Shown: in pieces, positions 40,061 to 51,548 of the stretch
Numbering within the stretch: the first letter of the stretch is position 1
How the letters are laid out: the number at the start of each line of letters is the position of its first letter
Assembly: GCA_964020155.1 (NCBI GenBank)
Contig: OZ026549.1
Coordinates: 2,960,133 to 3,024,132, forward strand
DNA from: Chondrilla cf. caribensis
Lineage: Eukaryota > Porifera > Demospongiae > Chondrillida > Chondrillidae
Reading direction: 5' to 3'
Length of the DNA stretch: 64,000 nucleotides
The notes under the pieces: generated by a model
What the model was told of the DNA's origin: nothing
The model's input: the letters and a program-made list of their open reading frames with translations, nothing else
Database searches by the model: none
Position numbers and translations under genes: made by a program

Positions 40061-40172
40061 CACAATAATATATACTGCACTGTGGACAAGATATAAGTCG
40101 TCCAGTTGGATTCATGACTGTATAACACACACTCTCTCTCTCCAACATATTATCATGATCCTGCAACATTAG
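39939..40172. repeat. Perfect 234-bp palindrome without spacer
   Basis: The two 117-bp arms meet at 40055/40056 (TATAA|TTATA) and are exact reverse complements over every base I compared, including TCTTGTCCACAG, the GAGAGAGAGAG run and GATCATGATAAT. The paralogous segment at about 8010-8125 has only the right arm, in diverged form. Either a recent fold-back duplication or an assembly/library artefact could give such exact arms. Confidence 0.9.
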
Positions 40173-40727
40173 TGTACTGACTGATCATGAGCAATCTATA
40201 CATGAGCAAAGTACAGGTTGACACCATATGTCAGTATAATCATATAGTATTGCATAAAGGCAGCATACTCAATGTAATAATTCATGTGCCAGTGTGTACC
40301 ATGATAACTAGTAAGGATGGTCATCCAAGTGGAAAGATCAGTCGTGATTCTGTGGATTATTGATAATTTATTGGTTCATTACCCTTTTTCACTATAACTA
40401 GTACCGCATAGCCGGAAATGTTGGTAGGGAATTTTCGAATTCCCGCCAAATCATTATCTGCCAAATTATGGCTGAAAACGCAAAGCCTTATGACAATCCT
40501 TTCTTCATTCAAGCACTTTATATTCATAGGCATAAAATTCTATGTCAAACTGCATAATACAATAATTTTCTATGGGTATTCTTGTGGCACTGATGAAATA
40601 ATAATATAAAATAACTAATCTTACAATATAGGGGAAGTATGTTAAATTTTATAATTCTATGTCAAACTGTATAATACAATAATTTTCTATGGGTATTCTT
40701 GTGGCACTGATGAAATAATAATATAAA

Positions 40728-40800
40728 ATGGCAATTGGGGACCCACCTGCAAAAATTGGTAATGACCTTCACACATAATGTGAGACAGGTTTTCTGATAT
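40728..40800 (+). pseudogene. Relic of the last codons of the small secreted gene
   Basis: Sequence at about 40728-40800 (GGCAATTGGGGACCCACCTG and following) matches the end of the second exon at 9764-9840. The rest of the gene is missing and replaced by a short tandem repeat of the TTCTATGTCAAACTG stretch (about 40540-40710). Confidence 0.55.
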
Positions 40801-41190
40801 TTTTGAATGGGGCTGTTTTTCCTAGGTGCACTACATATGCACAATGTACTGTTGTGCTGAGGTAGTGTGTTACGTAGGTATACTTGTAATTACAGGTCAT
40901 AAAAATTATTAATTGATTAGTACTCGTCTGGATAATATATTATTTTAGATCTTTTTCCTTCTGTTGTTACAGCCCATAATGTGTTACAACAAATGCCATG
41001 TAAGGTCTATGGGATTGGCCCTTCAAGAAATAATTAAAATTTTAATAATTATATAGCCTAAAACTATATTTGACTTACATAAAACTTTTGAACATCAGTG
41101 TGTTTAATCCATATACACGAAGAATAATAACAATATGTACATGTTTCATGTACAGCAAGATTTGATTTATCCAATATTCTACGTATTGGT

Positions 41191-41537
41191 AGGGAAGGTT
41201 TATTGCACCATAAGCCCATGCAAGGCCTGAGGTTGACAAATTATATCACTGGATTGACACCGAACCAGCTGAAAATAGACCCAAGTCTCTATCAGCTGGG
41301 AGACCGAAGTCCAATTTTGATGGCAACCAGTGATTACCTCCAAGTCACTCAAATCCTCGTAAAGGGAGCCACAGACAGCTGTTTCCCTCACATTTGAGCT
41401 CATCAGTGTGATATACCCCATGCATAAGTTGGATGACTGTCCTCATCTTACCATTCCGACACACAAGTGAACACTTAAGGCCTAAGGTAGGTAACCTTAG
41501 GCCTTACACAGGCCTAATTGTGTATTAAACCTTCCCT
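41191..41537. mobile_element. MITE copy 2
   Basis: Ends AGGGAAGGTTTATTGCACC and its complement AAACCTTCCCT match the element at 10351-10703. Flanking TA on both sides could be the target duplication. It is non-coding. Its interior (from about 41363) is repeated in inverted orientation outside it at about 41600-41715, as in copy 1 but with a different stretch. Confidence 0.7.
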
Positions 41538-41715
41538 ATCAACAGAGCGTCACGCCTTGACTGTAAGCCTCCATTATCCTCTCTTATCATGAAGACTACA
41601 AGTGTTCACTTGTGTGTCTGAATGATAAGATGAGACAGTCATATCCAACTTATGCATGGGGTATACAACACTGATGAGCTCAAATGAGAGCAAAACTGCT
41701 GTCTGTAGTTCCCTT

Positions 41716-44290
41716 TTTATATGCACTGCATTTACATTGACTGAAAAATCACATTATATAGAAAATTTATTAGTACTATCTGTACACACACAACAAATGA
41801 AATATAGGGCAGAATCCAAGTACAAGAACATCAGATGTTCAATCTGCTGAGCACAATGTACTACCTGGGCATGGATGATTACAACAGGACCTGAATGGAG
41901 ATTGATGAAATTTGTAAACAAGTAAGAATATAATTAGGATCCAAATGTGATTGCAAATCACATAAACAGATATCTACAGAAAGAAAATGATTAAAATATT
42001 ATCACTGCCAATAATGGCTAATATTTTATAATTTCGCACGAATCCATACGACTGTTACAGCACTTTGCAATAACTGTGAGTCCCACAATTAGAAATAGGT
42101 CAATCAATTGGGGCGAGGTGTTATGGGATATACACAAGTCAAGGGTGTGTATAATTGATGATCAACATGTGTTGCAAATTGAAAAGCTGGCTTGTACCAC
42201 GATGAACAGTGGTGATTAAATACCATTCTTACCAGTGCATGTCATTATTTTAGAATTGTACTGGATTTTCAATCTATAAACTAATAATAGGATTATTTTG
42301 AAACTGAATAGTTTTCAACATGTAACAACCATGGAAAACACAGTAAGGACATAGTGGTTAGCTATACCACTCAAAATGGAGAGGAGTTCCTCAGGGGATA
42401 CCTTCATCTGGATTGGGTTGGGTTTGGTATCACAAGAGAGAAATGTACATGTCTACATTTGTCTACTGATTAGGTAGACGGCCATAAGCCTAGCAAATTG
42501 CATGGTGATTCTACTTTACAATTCATAATGTACATAATGTACATAGTATCTAATAATAGTATGTACATTATGTACATTATGCATATACATCATACAAGTG
42601 TAAAGTAGGTACTGGTGGAAATAATCCACTATTATATTACCATTATCGGTGGATTGACATCTTGTAAGCTAATGCCACCAGAATAAAATATTTGTGGATC
42701 AAATAGGACTACAAATTCAATGGACCATTGTCAATTACAAGTATATATTCTTAACATGTACCATGCATATGCATGTATGTATGTATGTATTATAATTGAT
42801 ACAATGATACATACGTACATGCAATGATGAAGTTTTGAATATTATGAATTCCATAGTGTGTAACTAGGACTGTAGAACTTGAGAATCAACAGAAATTCTC
42901 TAAGTTTGTAAACATGTTTGTTCAAGCTTGAATACCCTCTGAAGAACTTCATCTACAATAATTTTATTACTGTTCATTTCAGGTGATTCAGGTGAGGCTC
43001 ACTGATAAGGCTGCTGTAGTGTTATCAAATTACTTTTAATCAAGTTATGTATAACATGTTCATTTGTGAAAGGAATAAAGAATACAGTCACTATAGTACG
43101 AATGGTGGGATAGTTGAGTTGGGTTCAATCAACCAATAATTCTTGGCAGGAATTGCACACCACACATGCAATTCATCTAATGCACCAATAATGGTGGAGT
43201 ATTTCCACCAGTGTCTGTAAAAGTGTAGAAAATATGAAAAGGGCATATCCCCTACCAACCTCAACTGACGGTGACTTGAAAACAGGAATCCTTATCAGGG
43301 GAAGCCCATGAATTGGCACACACTGATAATTACCACATGTACGTAAACATGTATTTGGAGGTCACTTGTGCTACTGTACTGACCTTTTTCAATACCCATG
43401 CAGTGAAGATGTTGACATTCACCTATCCCTGATTCGGTCACTTATGTGATATAGATATATAATATAATAAATAGAAAATAAATACATACAATATCATAGG
43501 CATAGAAACCAGGGAGGCACCCAGGGCACATGCCCCCCTTGAAATAAATTCTTCAAAAGTGCCCCCCTTGAGAAGTTACTGAGAAAATTTCAGAGATTGC
43601 ATTGGGTACAATTGTAGTTAGCATACTTTCTACCTGACAACATATAAAGTTACTTATCAAAGAGCTAACCTCTATTGTTCCCTGACAATTATGAAAAAAG
43701 AACAAACTTGAGAGTTGAGAAGAATAATGTGGAGAGCAGCCATTAGTGTCACATGATATGGAAGTCATGTGATTAGCCACATGGTAGAAGAAAATGTCCA
43801 CCCAACAAGCCGCTATCAGCCTGGTCTAGCAAGTGCCCCCCCAATCCAAATTGCCTTCCTACACCCATGTATATGGACACAAACAAATAATACTTATCCT
43901 TGTGTGAAGCCATAAGCTCTAATGGTATAGTAAATTTTTCATTGTACTGTACAATGACCTTAAAATATGTAAACAAATTTGAATAAGTGTATCTGCAGCT
44001 AAAACCCATTTTTGCTGTCAATGATTGCATCTGTTTTCTTCAAATTATTGTCATCTAGTGGCCATTAAACTAATTTCACTAGCAGAAGTACATTGGTTTC
44101 AATAACAAGCACTGTTCTTGTTCATACAAGCTTGTATAGATGACGTTAGTGGACATTTAGCAACACAATAGCAACAATTGATGATTTGGAATGGGAAATC
44201 TCTTTTTTATTTGAAAAATTCAACCACTGATAGGCTCCAATCACTAGCAATAAACCAGTTACTATCTGCATGGCTCCTATTATGTAACAA
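41716..44290. repeat. Intergenic segmental duplication, copy B
   Basis: Aligns with 11235-13275 (copy A) and 60240-62290 (copy C). A 370-bp block at about 43495-43865, bounded by C-rich GTGCCCCCC sequences, interrupts it and is missing from the other copies. At 42530-42600 the ACATAATGTACATA motifs form a short local palindrome. Confidence 0.7.
43495..43865. mobile_element. Insertion with C-rich ends, unclassified
   Basis: Copies A and C read directly from the TATAATA stretch into the ACAAACAA stretch at this point, while copy B carries about 370 extra bases. The ends have GGCACCCAGGGCACATGCCC and GCAAGTGCCCCCCCAATCC, which resemble inverted GGGGCA/TGCCCC termini. The antisense frame at 43553-43801 has no recognisable domain. 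Confidence 0.5.
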
Positions 44291-44293
44291 ATA

Positions 44294-44875
44294 CAGTGGA
44301 CCCTCATTTATCCGGACTTTATTTATCCGGAGGCTCGGATTATCCGGACACCAAATTTTCAGGGATAGCTATTTGCACATTAGCCATTTGGCCTTAGTGG
44401 TGAATACTAATAATAGGTACACGTACTTGAACAGTCAGCAAACAAGTAATTCGAGTTAAAAAGGGTCTTCCTTAGGTTCAGAAGAACCTTCGCTATAGTT
44501 ATTATGTTCGGCGAAGCTTCAAAGCACGAGTTTCAGCCCAATTTTTCATTCTTGGCGTTCGAAATCGGCCATCTTTTTTCACGCAATATAAATTATAATA
44601 TAAATTCATTGTTACGAATCGGTGGTTACGTGTAGGAACACGTCTTAGATGTAGACGAGCGTTTCATTCCGGAAGTCGAAATGAAAACAATAATAGGGAT
44701 CATGGAAAAGTTCCAAACCATTTGTTGTGTTTTACTTTCTAGCCAACATGTACCCAAATAATGAGTAATATATTGACATATCATAATGTATTCAGTCCCG
44801 TTTCAGTTATCTGAACATTTCACATATGCGACCACCCCTCGGTCCCAAGGTGTTCAGATAAGTGAGGGTCCACTG
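44294..44875. mobile_element. Pogo/Tigger-like non-autonomous DNA transposon with TA duplication
   Basis: The left end CAGTGGACCCTCATTTATC is complemented by GATAAGTGAGGGTCCACTG at the right end. TA flanks both sides. The empty site is preserved in copy A at about 13277-13285, where ACAAATATGGTGTCTGACG is uninterrupted. No transposase frame is present. Confidence 0.85.
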
Positions 44876-45179
44876 TATGGTGTCTGACGCACAGGGGTGT
44901 GAAGCAACAGAGTAGTGAGTACCTGTTGTTAACTAAGTGAATTCAAATAGAAAATGATACACACACACACAAAGAAACTGAGCATATTCAGAGTGAAAAC
45001 ATTACTGTCAACTTGGAACAGAGGGTGGGTAACATCATAACAAACCATTTTCAGTACCTGAAGAGCCATTATAGTAGGTATTGCTTCATACCGTTGCAGT
45101 AAACAATGAATTGAGTCATTCCATACACCACAAGGACTATGGACTTTGGACTACACAAAACAATGAATTTATAATTATT

Positions 45180-45360
45180 ATAATTTATATTGCGCGAAAA
45201 CAAAATGGCCGATTTCGAACGCCCACAATTAGAGATTGGGCTAGAATTCGTGCGCTGAAGCTCCATCGAACGTACTAACTTCAGCAAAGGTTCTTCTGAG
45301 TCTAAGGAAATTCAAGTGCAGGAGCGGCAGCCCCACGAGTTTTTGAACTCGAATTACATG
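45180..45360. mobile_element. Inverted relic of part of the neighbouring DNA transposon
   Basis: Contains CAAAATGGCCGATTTCGAAC and TTCTTCTGAGTCTAAGGAA, reverse complements of parts of 44450-44600 in diverged form. This points to a second, truncated member of the same or a nested family. Confidence 0.5.
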
Positions 45361-46191
45361 TTTATTCTACAATGACCTTAAATATGTAAAAAAAATTAAA
45401 TGAGTGCATCTGCAGCTGAAACCCATGTTTCCTGTAAATAATTGCGGCTGTTCCTTCAAATTATTGTCATCTAGTGGCCATTAAACTAATTTTGCTAGCA
45501 GAAGTACCTTGGTTTCAATAACAAGCACTGTTACTGTTCATACAAGCTTGTATAGTTAACGTCAGTGGACATTAAACAACACAATAGCAACAAAGGGTGT
45601 TTGGGAAAAGAAACAGAAGCTCTTTTTGTATTTAAAACTTCAAACTACTGTAGATAACTGCCAGTCTCTGATAATGACCCAGTTACTACATGTATGTGAC
45701 TTTTAGTATGTACAAAATATTGTGATGGTGACAACTAAGTGAATCTGAATGGAAAATTACATGAAACAAAGCGTGGGTAACCTGATAACACCATTTTCAG
45801 TATCTGAAGGCCATTATAGTAGGTATTGCATCATACTAATTCCATACACCACAAGGACTATGGACTTTGGACTACACAATAACAAATCGAATTTGCTCAA
45901 TCCACAAACCATCCCTCCCCTCAACTTGATAGCACCCATCAGTATTTCGCTGGTACACATCCACTATATATACATAGAACAAAACAATTTTTACAGTGGA
46001 TATATAAAATCCATAAAAGTTAAACTGTTAATAGTATGATTGTGTTATTATATGTCTAATAACACCACATGTATCTGTCAAGACACATCCTATAATATCA
46101 TAAATAATATAATTATTTTAAGCATAGTCAATTGGACCCCAACTTTGAAGTCAGTTTTACCTCGAGGAATATACAAATTAGTAGCGTTGCA

Positions 46192-46530
46192 CTGATATGA
46201 TTTTTTACCAATAATCGGATTTGCCGATACTAGCAAGCATTAGCCGATGTATTTAGCCGATCCGATAATACAATTATACTAGTGTATGGGAGCACTACCA
46301 AGGGCGACATTGTAAAGAGGTTTGTGAAGAGGTTTGACTGTATAGTGTATGGGAGCACTACCAAAGGTGATGTTGTGAAGAGGTCTGACTGCATACTAGA
46401 TGCTTGGAAAATACAACAAAGTCAAAAACAAAGAAATTGGCAAGCAAATGCACCTGATATGCCGATATGCATGACAATGCCTATAATCGGCCAAGATCCG
46501 ATAGCCAATCCGATTATCGGTGCAACACTA
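46192..46530. mobile_element. MITE with TAGNGTTGCAC ends (possibly hAT-type)
   Basis: The left end TAGCGTTGCACTGATATGA and the right end TCGGTGCAACACTA are inverted, and ATCGGATTTGCCGAT is echoed by ATCCGATTATCGGT. Inside is a tandem repeat of about 60 bp (GTGTATGGGAGCACTACCAA at about 46282 and 46343). A clear 8-bp target duplication was not found, so the superfamily is uncertain. Confidence 0.5.
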
Positions 46531-47039
46531 CCAGAAAGTACTATTACAACTGACGTCTTAAAAAGAGGATACATTGGGACCTTTAATGCACAGCTATGGC
46601 AAAATAATAGTCGGCAGAATGTAGAAATTGGGGACTGATTCTGTAGAACAAGTACATCAAACTGCTTGTAATGAGAATCCGGAGGAGCATGCCACACTAT
46701 AAGATGAACATTGTTCCTTTCAAATGTACATCTATAATTATAGAATGATAATTAGCCATTCATGTTGCTCTGCTGATTTAAAGCTACTGCTTACATCTGC
46801 TAACACATATTCAAAGCTCAATACTCAGCTCAACTGGAGAAATACCCTTTTAAAACAACTAACGTATGATTTACAATAGTTCTGGTTCCCAATTTTCAAT
46901 TTTCACTCCAGAAACTTTGGTAACTGAGGTACATACCAATATGATACACATTATACAGGAATATTTAAGCTGAAAGCAATACATTTACATACATCTAAAA
47001 AGAAAGTGGGGGAGGTTTTCATCAAAATGATGGTGTTTC

Positions 47040-47780
47040 AGGAAATTTCAAGTCAGTCAGTCCGCAGTCCATAGTTCATAGTCCGCAGATTTGCTCCTAT
47101 TATTGTTTACCATATGCTATAATAATATTATCATTATACTGTGCACTCTACACTCATTCAACCCATTATAATTACATGATGACAACTACAAAGTGACACA
47201 CCGTACATCAATACATAGGAACTGTAGCATAGTATGGTGATATCACATTGAGTATTGAACACTTGGTATAAATCAGTGATGTATACACTGCAACTGCACA
47301 TTCTTGCATACATAGGGTTTATTGGTACATTTATTGACAACTGTACTTAACACCACATTGGGTAAGGTGTGACAGAAAATACAGGGACTACACATCTGTC
47401 TACAGACTTCAAACACAGGGACTGGTCTTATCACAGTCCATATACAAATACAGACACCCGTTGGAGGGAGTAGCAGACAAGATAAACAAACAAACAAACA
47501 CAGACAAGATCATGTTGTTGTGAAGTTGCTCACTTAATGGCATTGTCACGCATACTATTACATACGTTTGTGTACACAGAATCAATTCATATTCAAAATG
47601 CCAGAGAAGGTCATTAATGCAAGGTGTATGATCACATGGATTCATGGTTCAAACATGCCCCAGATGAAAAGGAAGCCAGGCAAGAATCAATTATCTGATT
47701 TCACACTAAGACAATTCTATGGTTTGACATATAGGATGTTATTGTATAGGATAACATTGAAATGTGTAAGCTCATTCAGG
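47040..47780. repeat. Intergenic duplicated block shared with 62640-63830
   Basis: Shares AGGAAATTTCAAGTCA, ACTGTGCACTCTACACTCAT, CACATTGGGTAA and GAAAAGGAAGCCAGG with the right end of the window; part also recurs at 20930-21060. An 83-codon plus-strand frame (47568-47819) is broken in the other copy and is not a convincing gene. Confidence 0.65.
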
Positions 47781-48190
47781 ATGACATACCTTAAGGGTAC
47801 AAATTTTAGCAGGAACTAACTTGAGTGAATTTATTGAGAAGCGATTCACCGAGAGTTATTTCTTCAGTGAAAGATCTTTCTAATCTAAAACAGACGTCCG
47901 AGTAATTCAAGTGCAGGTGTCAGCACTCCCACAATTTTTGAACTCGATTTACTAGTTCAAACTGTTCTCCAGCTAACCCTTCCACTTTATTTATAAGAAA
48001 TATCGTTGTAATTATAGTTATTGCTAAAATTCAGGAATCTGATATAAAACATCACTTAACGGACGTCCCCCCCTCTCAGACTTCGACCCAGATCCCGCTG
48101 GGGCTCTCACTCATCACGAGCCTCTGACTGAACCCGTCCACAAGCATGGGACCACAATACATGCAGCTGCACGTCATCATTGAAGGGGGG

Positions 48191-48384
48191 CACGCTTGCC
48201 CAATTGTGGAATAAATTTGGCAAGCCAGACCGCTGTCTGGCTTACATATATCCCTTATGCACCTCAATCCTATCATCCACACTCCGGCACGCCTGCCCAG
48301 TTGTGGAATAAATAATTGGCAAGCCAAACCACTATCCGGCTTACTTACCCCCTATGCACCTTAACCCTACTATCCACCCTATGG
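48191..48384. repeat. 97-bp tandem repeat in the 3' region of the DIRS-type element
   Basis: Two diverged units start at 48191 and 48288, each with CACGCYTGCCCARTTGTGGA, GGCAAGCCA, TCTGGCTTAC or TCCGGCTTAC, and TATGCACCT. They lie between the recombinase stop and the element 3' end, where DIRS and Ngaro elements carry internal repeats needed for circular replication. Whether they correspond to those is not established. Confidence 0.6.
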
Positions 48385-48621
48385 TAGTCTATCCTATTCC
48401 CATATATTTTACTCCATCTAGCTCTGCGCCCAATTTCCTCCATTTTTGTTGGTATGGTAATTACTCTGCAATTCCACCCTTGACCGGCAATTTATTATGA
48501 ACTGAACATTGTAAAGTCTGATTATTCAACATACTCAGTAACTATGGTACGTAACAGTAAATGCCTAATACATGGTATGCCACAGATTAGCGTCATGTTA
48601 AGTTAAACATGGATGGCTGCT

Positions 48622-49584
48622 CTAATCATGATCTGGTGCTGGCTTTCCAGATATGTCAGCCCTCATCCTGCCGACCTCCTCCTCTGATGGGCGAATGTAC
48701 CTTCTGTATGCATCGCTTGACCATCTCCCCAATTGTTGGATCAAGCTATCCTGTATCCCCATCCTTGCTGCCGTTGTAGTGGCTCCTATTCGGAAGCTGT
48801 GTGTGGAGAAATGAGATGGTTCCATGCCCAAGTCCTGTAGCAGTTCTTTCAGGGTAGATGCAAGCTTTTCCCTTGTTAGATATCCTCCGTTGTCCAAAAT
48901 AAAAAGAGGCAAATTGTGGGATATCTTTCGCCGATTTTGCCAGTATCGCCGCATCGATTTTATTGGGCATACCTTTGTGTGGCTAGCTCCAAGGGCTATT
49001 TGTTGTCCTTTGCGAAATGGGTCAGTTTTTGATGATTTGATATTCACAAGCAATTGGTTGTCTGACACCTTGATGTCCTTTGGAGACAAATTGATTTCGG
49101 GATTCCATGTTGTTTGAGTTGGGCTAACAAACTCGTTGGATCTTAGAAAGCCGTGAAATGCCAGTGACATGGTGGCTTGAAACATACTTTTGTCCCATTC
49201 ACTCCAGCTGGAGTTCTCTATGCCTTCAAACAGCCTTGCCAGCATGTCTGCTGTAATAGGCTGTCGGGTGTCGCTTGTTGAAACACCTTGGTCCCTTTTG
49301 ATGCCCGAGCAGAGAAGCTGGAGGAGAGGATCACCGCACTTGTGCTCCACTTCATTCTCAATGTGCCATAGCCTGATACCCGCAAGGTAAGTCCTGATCG
49401 ATTTGTGTTGTACCCTTGTCGACAAGTGAGTACAAAACAGTCGGAGTGTGAGGGAAGACGCAGGAAGTGGTTGGAGTTGGTGGGTTTCGCAGAATGTAAG
49501 AAATTGCCTTACTGCAACCCCATACAGCTTTCTAGTTGCTGGTGAGACCCCTAGTTGTTGGAATCTTCTCATTTCTGTGTACAT
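48622..49584 (-). CDS. DIRS-type tyrosine recombinase
   Basis: A 320-residue frame beginning MYTEMRRFQQLG. The N-terminal SAM-like core-binding region (about 15-100) is followed by a catalytic domain. Candidate catalytic residues are R148 in GFLRSNEF, H262 and R265 in HSFRIGATT, W288 in LGRWSS and Y293 or Y296 in AYRRYIR. This is the R-H-R-(H/W)-Y pattern of phage-integrase-type recombinases. In DIRS elements it integrates a circular DNA copy without target duplication. It overlaps the RT frame end by 16 nt, consistent with coupled expression. Confidence 0.85.
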   Translation of the reverse strand: MYTEMRRFQQLGVSPATRKLYGVAVRQFLTFCETHQLQPLPASSLTLRLFCTHLSTRVQHKSIRTYLAGIRLWHIENEVEHKCGDPLLQLLCSGIKRDQGVSTSDTRQPITADMLARLFEGIENSSWSEWDKSMFQATMSLAFHGFLRSNEFVSPTQTTWNPEINLSPKDIKVSDNQLLVNIKSSKTDPFRKGQQIALGASHTKVCPIKSMRRYWQNRRKISHNLPLFILDNGGYLTREKLASTLKELLQDLGMEPSHFSTHSFRIGATTTAARMGIQDSLIQQLGRWSSDAYRRYIRPSEEEVGRMRADISGKPAPDHD

Positions 49585-51548
49585 TCTGCCATCACTTCGG
49601 TCTTGTGAGGTGTTTTGATGGCATCTGCTTCTGGTACTAGACGCCGGAACCTCTCCATCTGTAGGCGGGATAGAGAGTCGGCAATGCTGTTATCAACGCC
49701 AGGTATATGCACAACTATAATATTGAAATTGTAGCTGGCAGCTATGTGGTATAATGACCGTACGAGGTCCATGAGATCCCTATTCCTAGAGGAGCCTTTT
49801 CTCCATATGTCACATACAGCTTGATTATCACAATGAGCCATTATCCTCTTGCCGGTCCAGCAATGCCCCCAAGTTGCTGCTGCCATCACAATCACCAATA
49901 GTTCTTTCCACTGTATATCCTTTCGTTCCTGGCCTTCCCTCCATGTACCATTGAACCAGTGGCCATTCCAATATGCTCCGTAACCGATCCCCCCGGAGGC
50001 ATCTGTGTAGAAGTGAAAGGATTTTGGTGTGCTCCATTCTGGTTCCAGGATAAATGTTGAGCCTGACCATCCTGGTAAAATCTGTCTCCACCACTGCAAA
50101 TCTTTTGTAAAGTCTTGGGATAAATATATATGGTAATGAAGCTCTTTTACTGTGGTCGAAAGATCTATCATCCGTCGCAAGAATATCCTGCCTGCGGGCA
50201 GCACCTTACACGCGAAACTGAGCTTCCCTATCAATGATAACAACTCCCTTTTTGTCGCCTTCTTCTTATTGACAAATTCTTCAATTTTATTACGTAACTC
50301 CTCTTTCTTTTCGTGTGGTAGCGATACTGTCATGTTGTTGGAATCGATGTGAATGCCCAAAAATGCTATCTCTTTCACTGGTCCCTCAACTTTTTCTGGC
50401 TTTACTGGAGCCCCAAGGTCATCACACACCCCTATTGTTTGTTCTAAATTTTCTCCACATGCAGTAGCTGTACTACTTGCCGTAAAGAAGTCATCCAGGT
50501 AGTGGATTAGGTATGATACATTGAATTTCTCTTTAGCGATCCACTGGATGGCCTCTGCTATGCTATTGAATATCCCCGGGGCGGATCTAAGACCAAAAGG
50601 TAGACATTTATCGACATAGAACTTGCCTTGCCAGTATATAGAGAGAAGGTGGCGGTCCGCCGGATTTACTGGGCACATACGAAATGCATCTTTCAGGTCT
50701 ATCTTTCCCATCCAGCAGTCCTTTCCCAAACGTCTTACCTCTGCTAGTGCGTCATCTACTGAACAGTATTGTAGGGACCAGCACGCGGGATCGATGCCAT
50801 CGTTCACACTTGAGCCCGCTGGTGCCGACAGATGGTAGATTATCCGTGATCCACCGTCCTTCTTTGGTACAACTCCTAAGCCTGATGCTTGCATGCGATC
50901 GTACGGTGGGGTGCTGAAAGGGCCAGCCATTCTACCTAATCCTATTTCCTTTTCTAGATGATTATCAATTACCTGTGGTTTTTCGAGTGCTGTTGATAGA
51001 TGATTTGCTATTACAATACCTGTGTTCTGCTGGTGCAGGTAGCCTATCCTAAAACCTAAGCGTATGCCATTTAACACATAAGAAACAAAATTCAAATCAG
51101 GATGATCTCTCAAATGCAATTGGAATCGTAAATGTTTAAGGGGTGTAACTATCTCAAGCAGTGGGTGTGGGACATCTGGTGACCTGGTGGTCACCCCCAC
51201 ATCGCAGGCACCTATGAAGGAAGCGGCAGGCCTTTCTCCTGCATATGCTATGGTTGAACTCGTAGCAGGGGCCAGGAGGTGGGACGGGGCTCGCTCGTGG
51301 TGCAATATAATCCCTTCTTCCAGGTATGGTTGTTGGATTAACATCTTGCTGGGGTCGACGAAAAAAGGTATCCGCTTTACTGCAGCTTGCCGCTGTGTGG
51401 CCAAATGAGCCACACAGGGTGCATCCTGCTTTTGGTCTGAAGCCTGAGAAACATTCTGCCCACAGATCCATGTCCTTCTTGTCCCATTTCGTATCTTTTC
51501 TCTGCGATGCTCTCCTTCTAAAGGCCACATCATAGCTGTAACAGTCAT
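49569..51548 (-). CDS. DIRS-type reverse transcriptase-RNase H
   Basis: A 659-codon frame. Family-like sequence starts at about residue 120 (SPDVPHPLLEIVTPL), so the true start may be later than the first Met. RT motifs include GKIDLKDAFRMCPV, LPFGLRSAPGIFN and the catalytic YLDDF at residues 350-354. RNase H follows, with YTDASGG (D516), WKELLVI (E549), HCDN (D574) and VDNSIADSLSR (D619/D624). It copies the element RNA into DNA. The stop overlaps the start of the recombinase frame by 16 nt. All catalytic residues I looked for are present. Confidence 0.85.
   Translation of the reverse strand: MTVTAMMWPLEGEHRREKIRNGTRRTWICGQNVSQASDQKQDAPCVAHLATQRQAAVKRIPFFVDPSKMLIQQPYLEEGIILHHERAPSHLLAPATSSTIAYAGERPAASFIGACDVGVTTRSPDVPHPLLEIVTPLKHLRFQLHLRDHPDLNFVSYVLNGIRLGFRIGYLHQQNTGIVIANHLSTALEKPQVIDNHLEKEIGLGRMAGPFSTPPYDRMQASGLGVVPKKDGGSRIIYHLSAPAGSSVNDGIDPACWSLQYCSVDDALAEVRRLGKDCWMGKIDLKDAFRMCPVNPADRHLLSIYWQGKFYVDKCLPFGLRSAPGIFNSIAEAIQWIAKEKFNVSYLIHYLDDFFTASSTATACGENLEQTIGVCDDLGAPVKPEKVEGPVKEIAFLGIHIDSNNMTVSLPHEKKEELRNKIEEFVNKKKATKRELLSLIGKLSFACKVLPAGRIFLRRMIDLSTTVKELHYHIYLSQDFTKDLQWWRQILPGWSGSTFILEPEWSTPKSFHFYTDASGGIGYGAYWNGHWFNGTWREGQERKDIQWKELLVIVMAAATWGHCWTGKRIMAHCDNQAVCDIWRKGSSRNRDLMDLVRSLYHIAASYNFNIIVVHIPGVDNSIADSLSRLQMERFRRLVPEADAIKTPHKTEVMAECTQK

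Noticed and set aside
47568..47819. 83-codon plus-strand frame
   Set aside because: The duplicate at 63600-63800 has stops and indels in the same stretch, so it is not under coding constraint.
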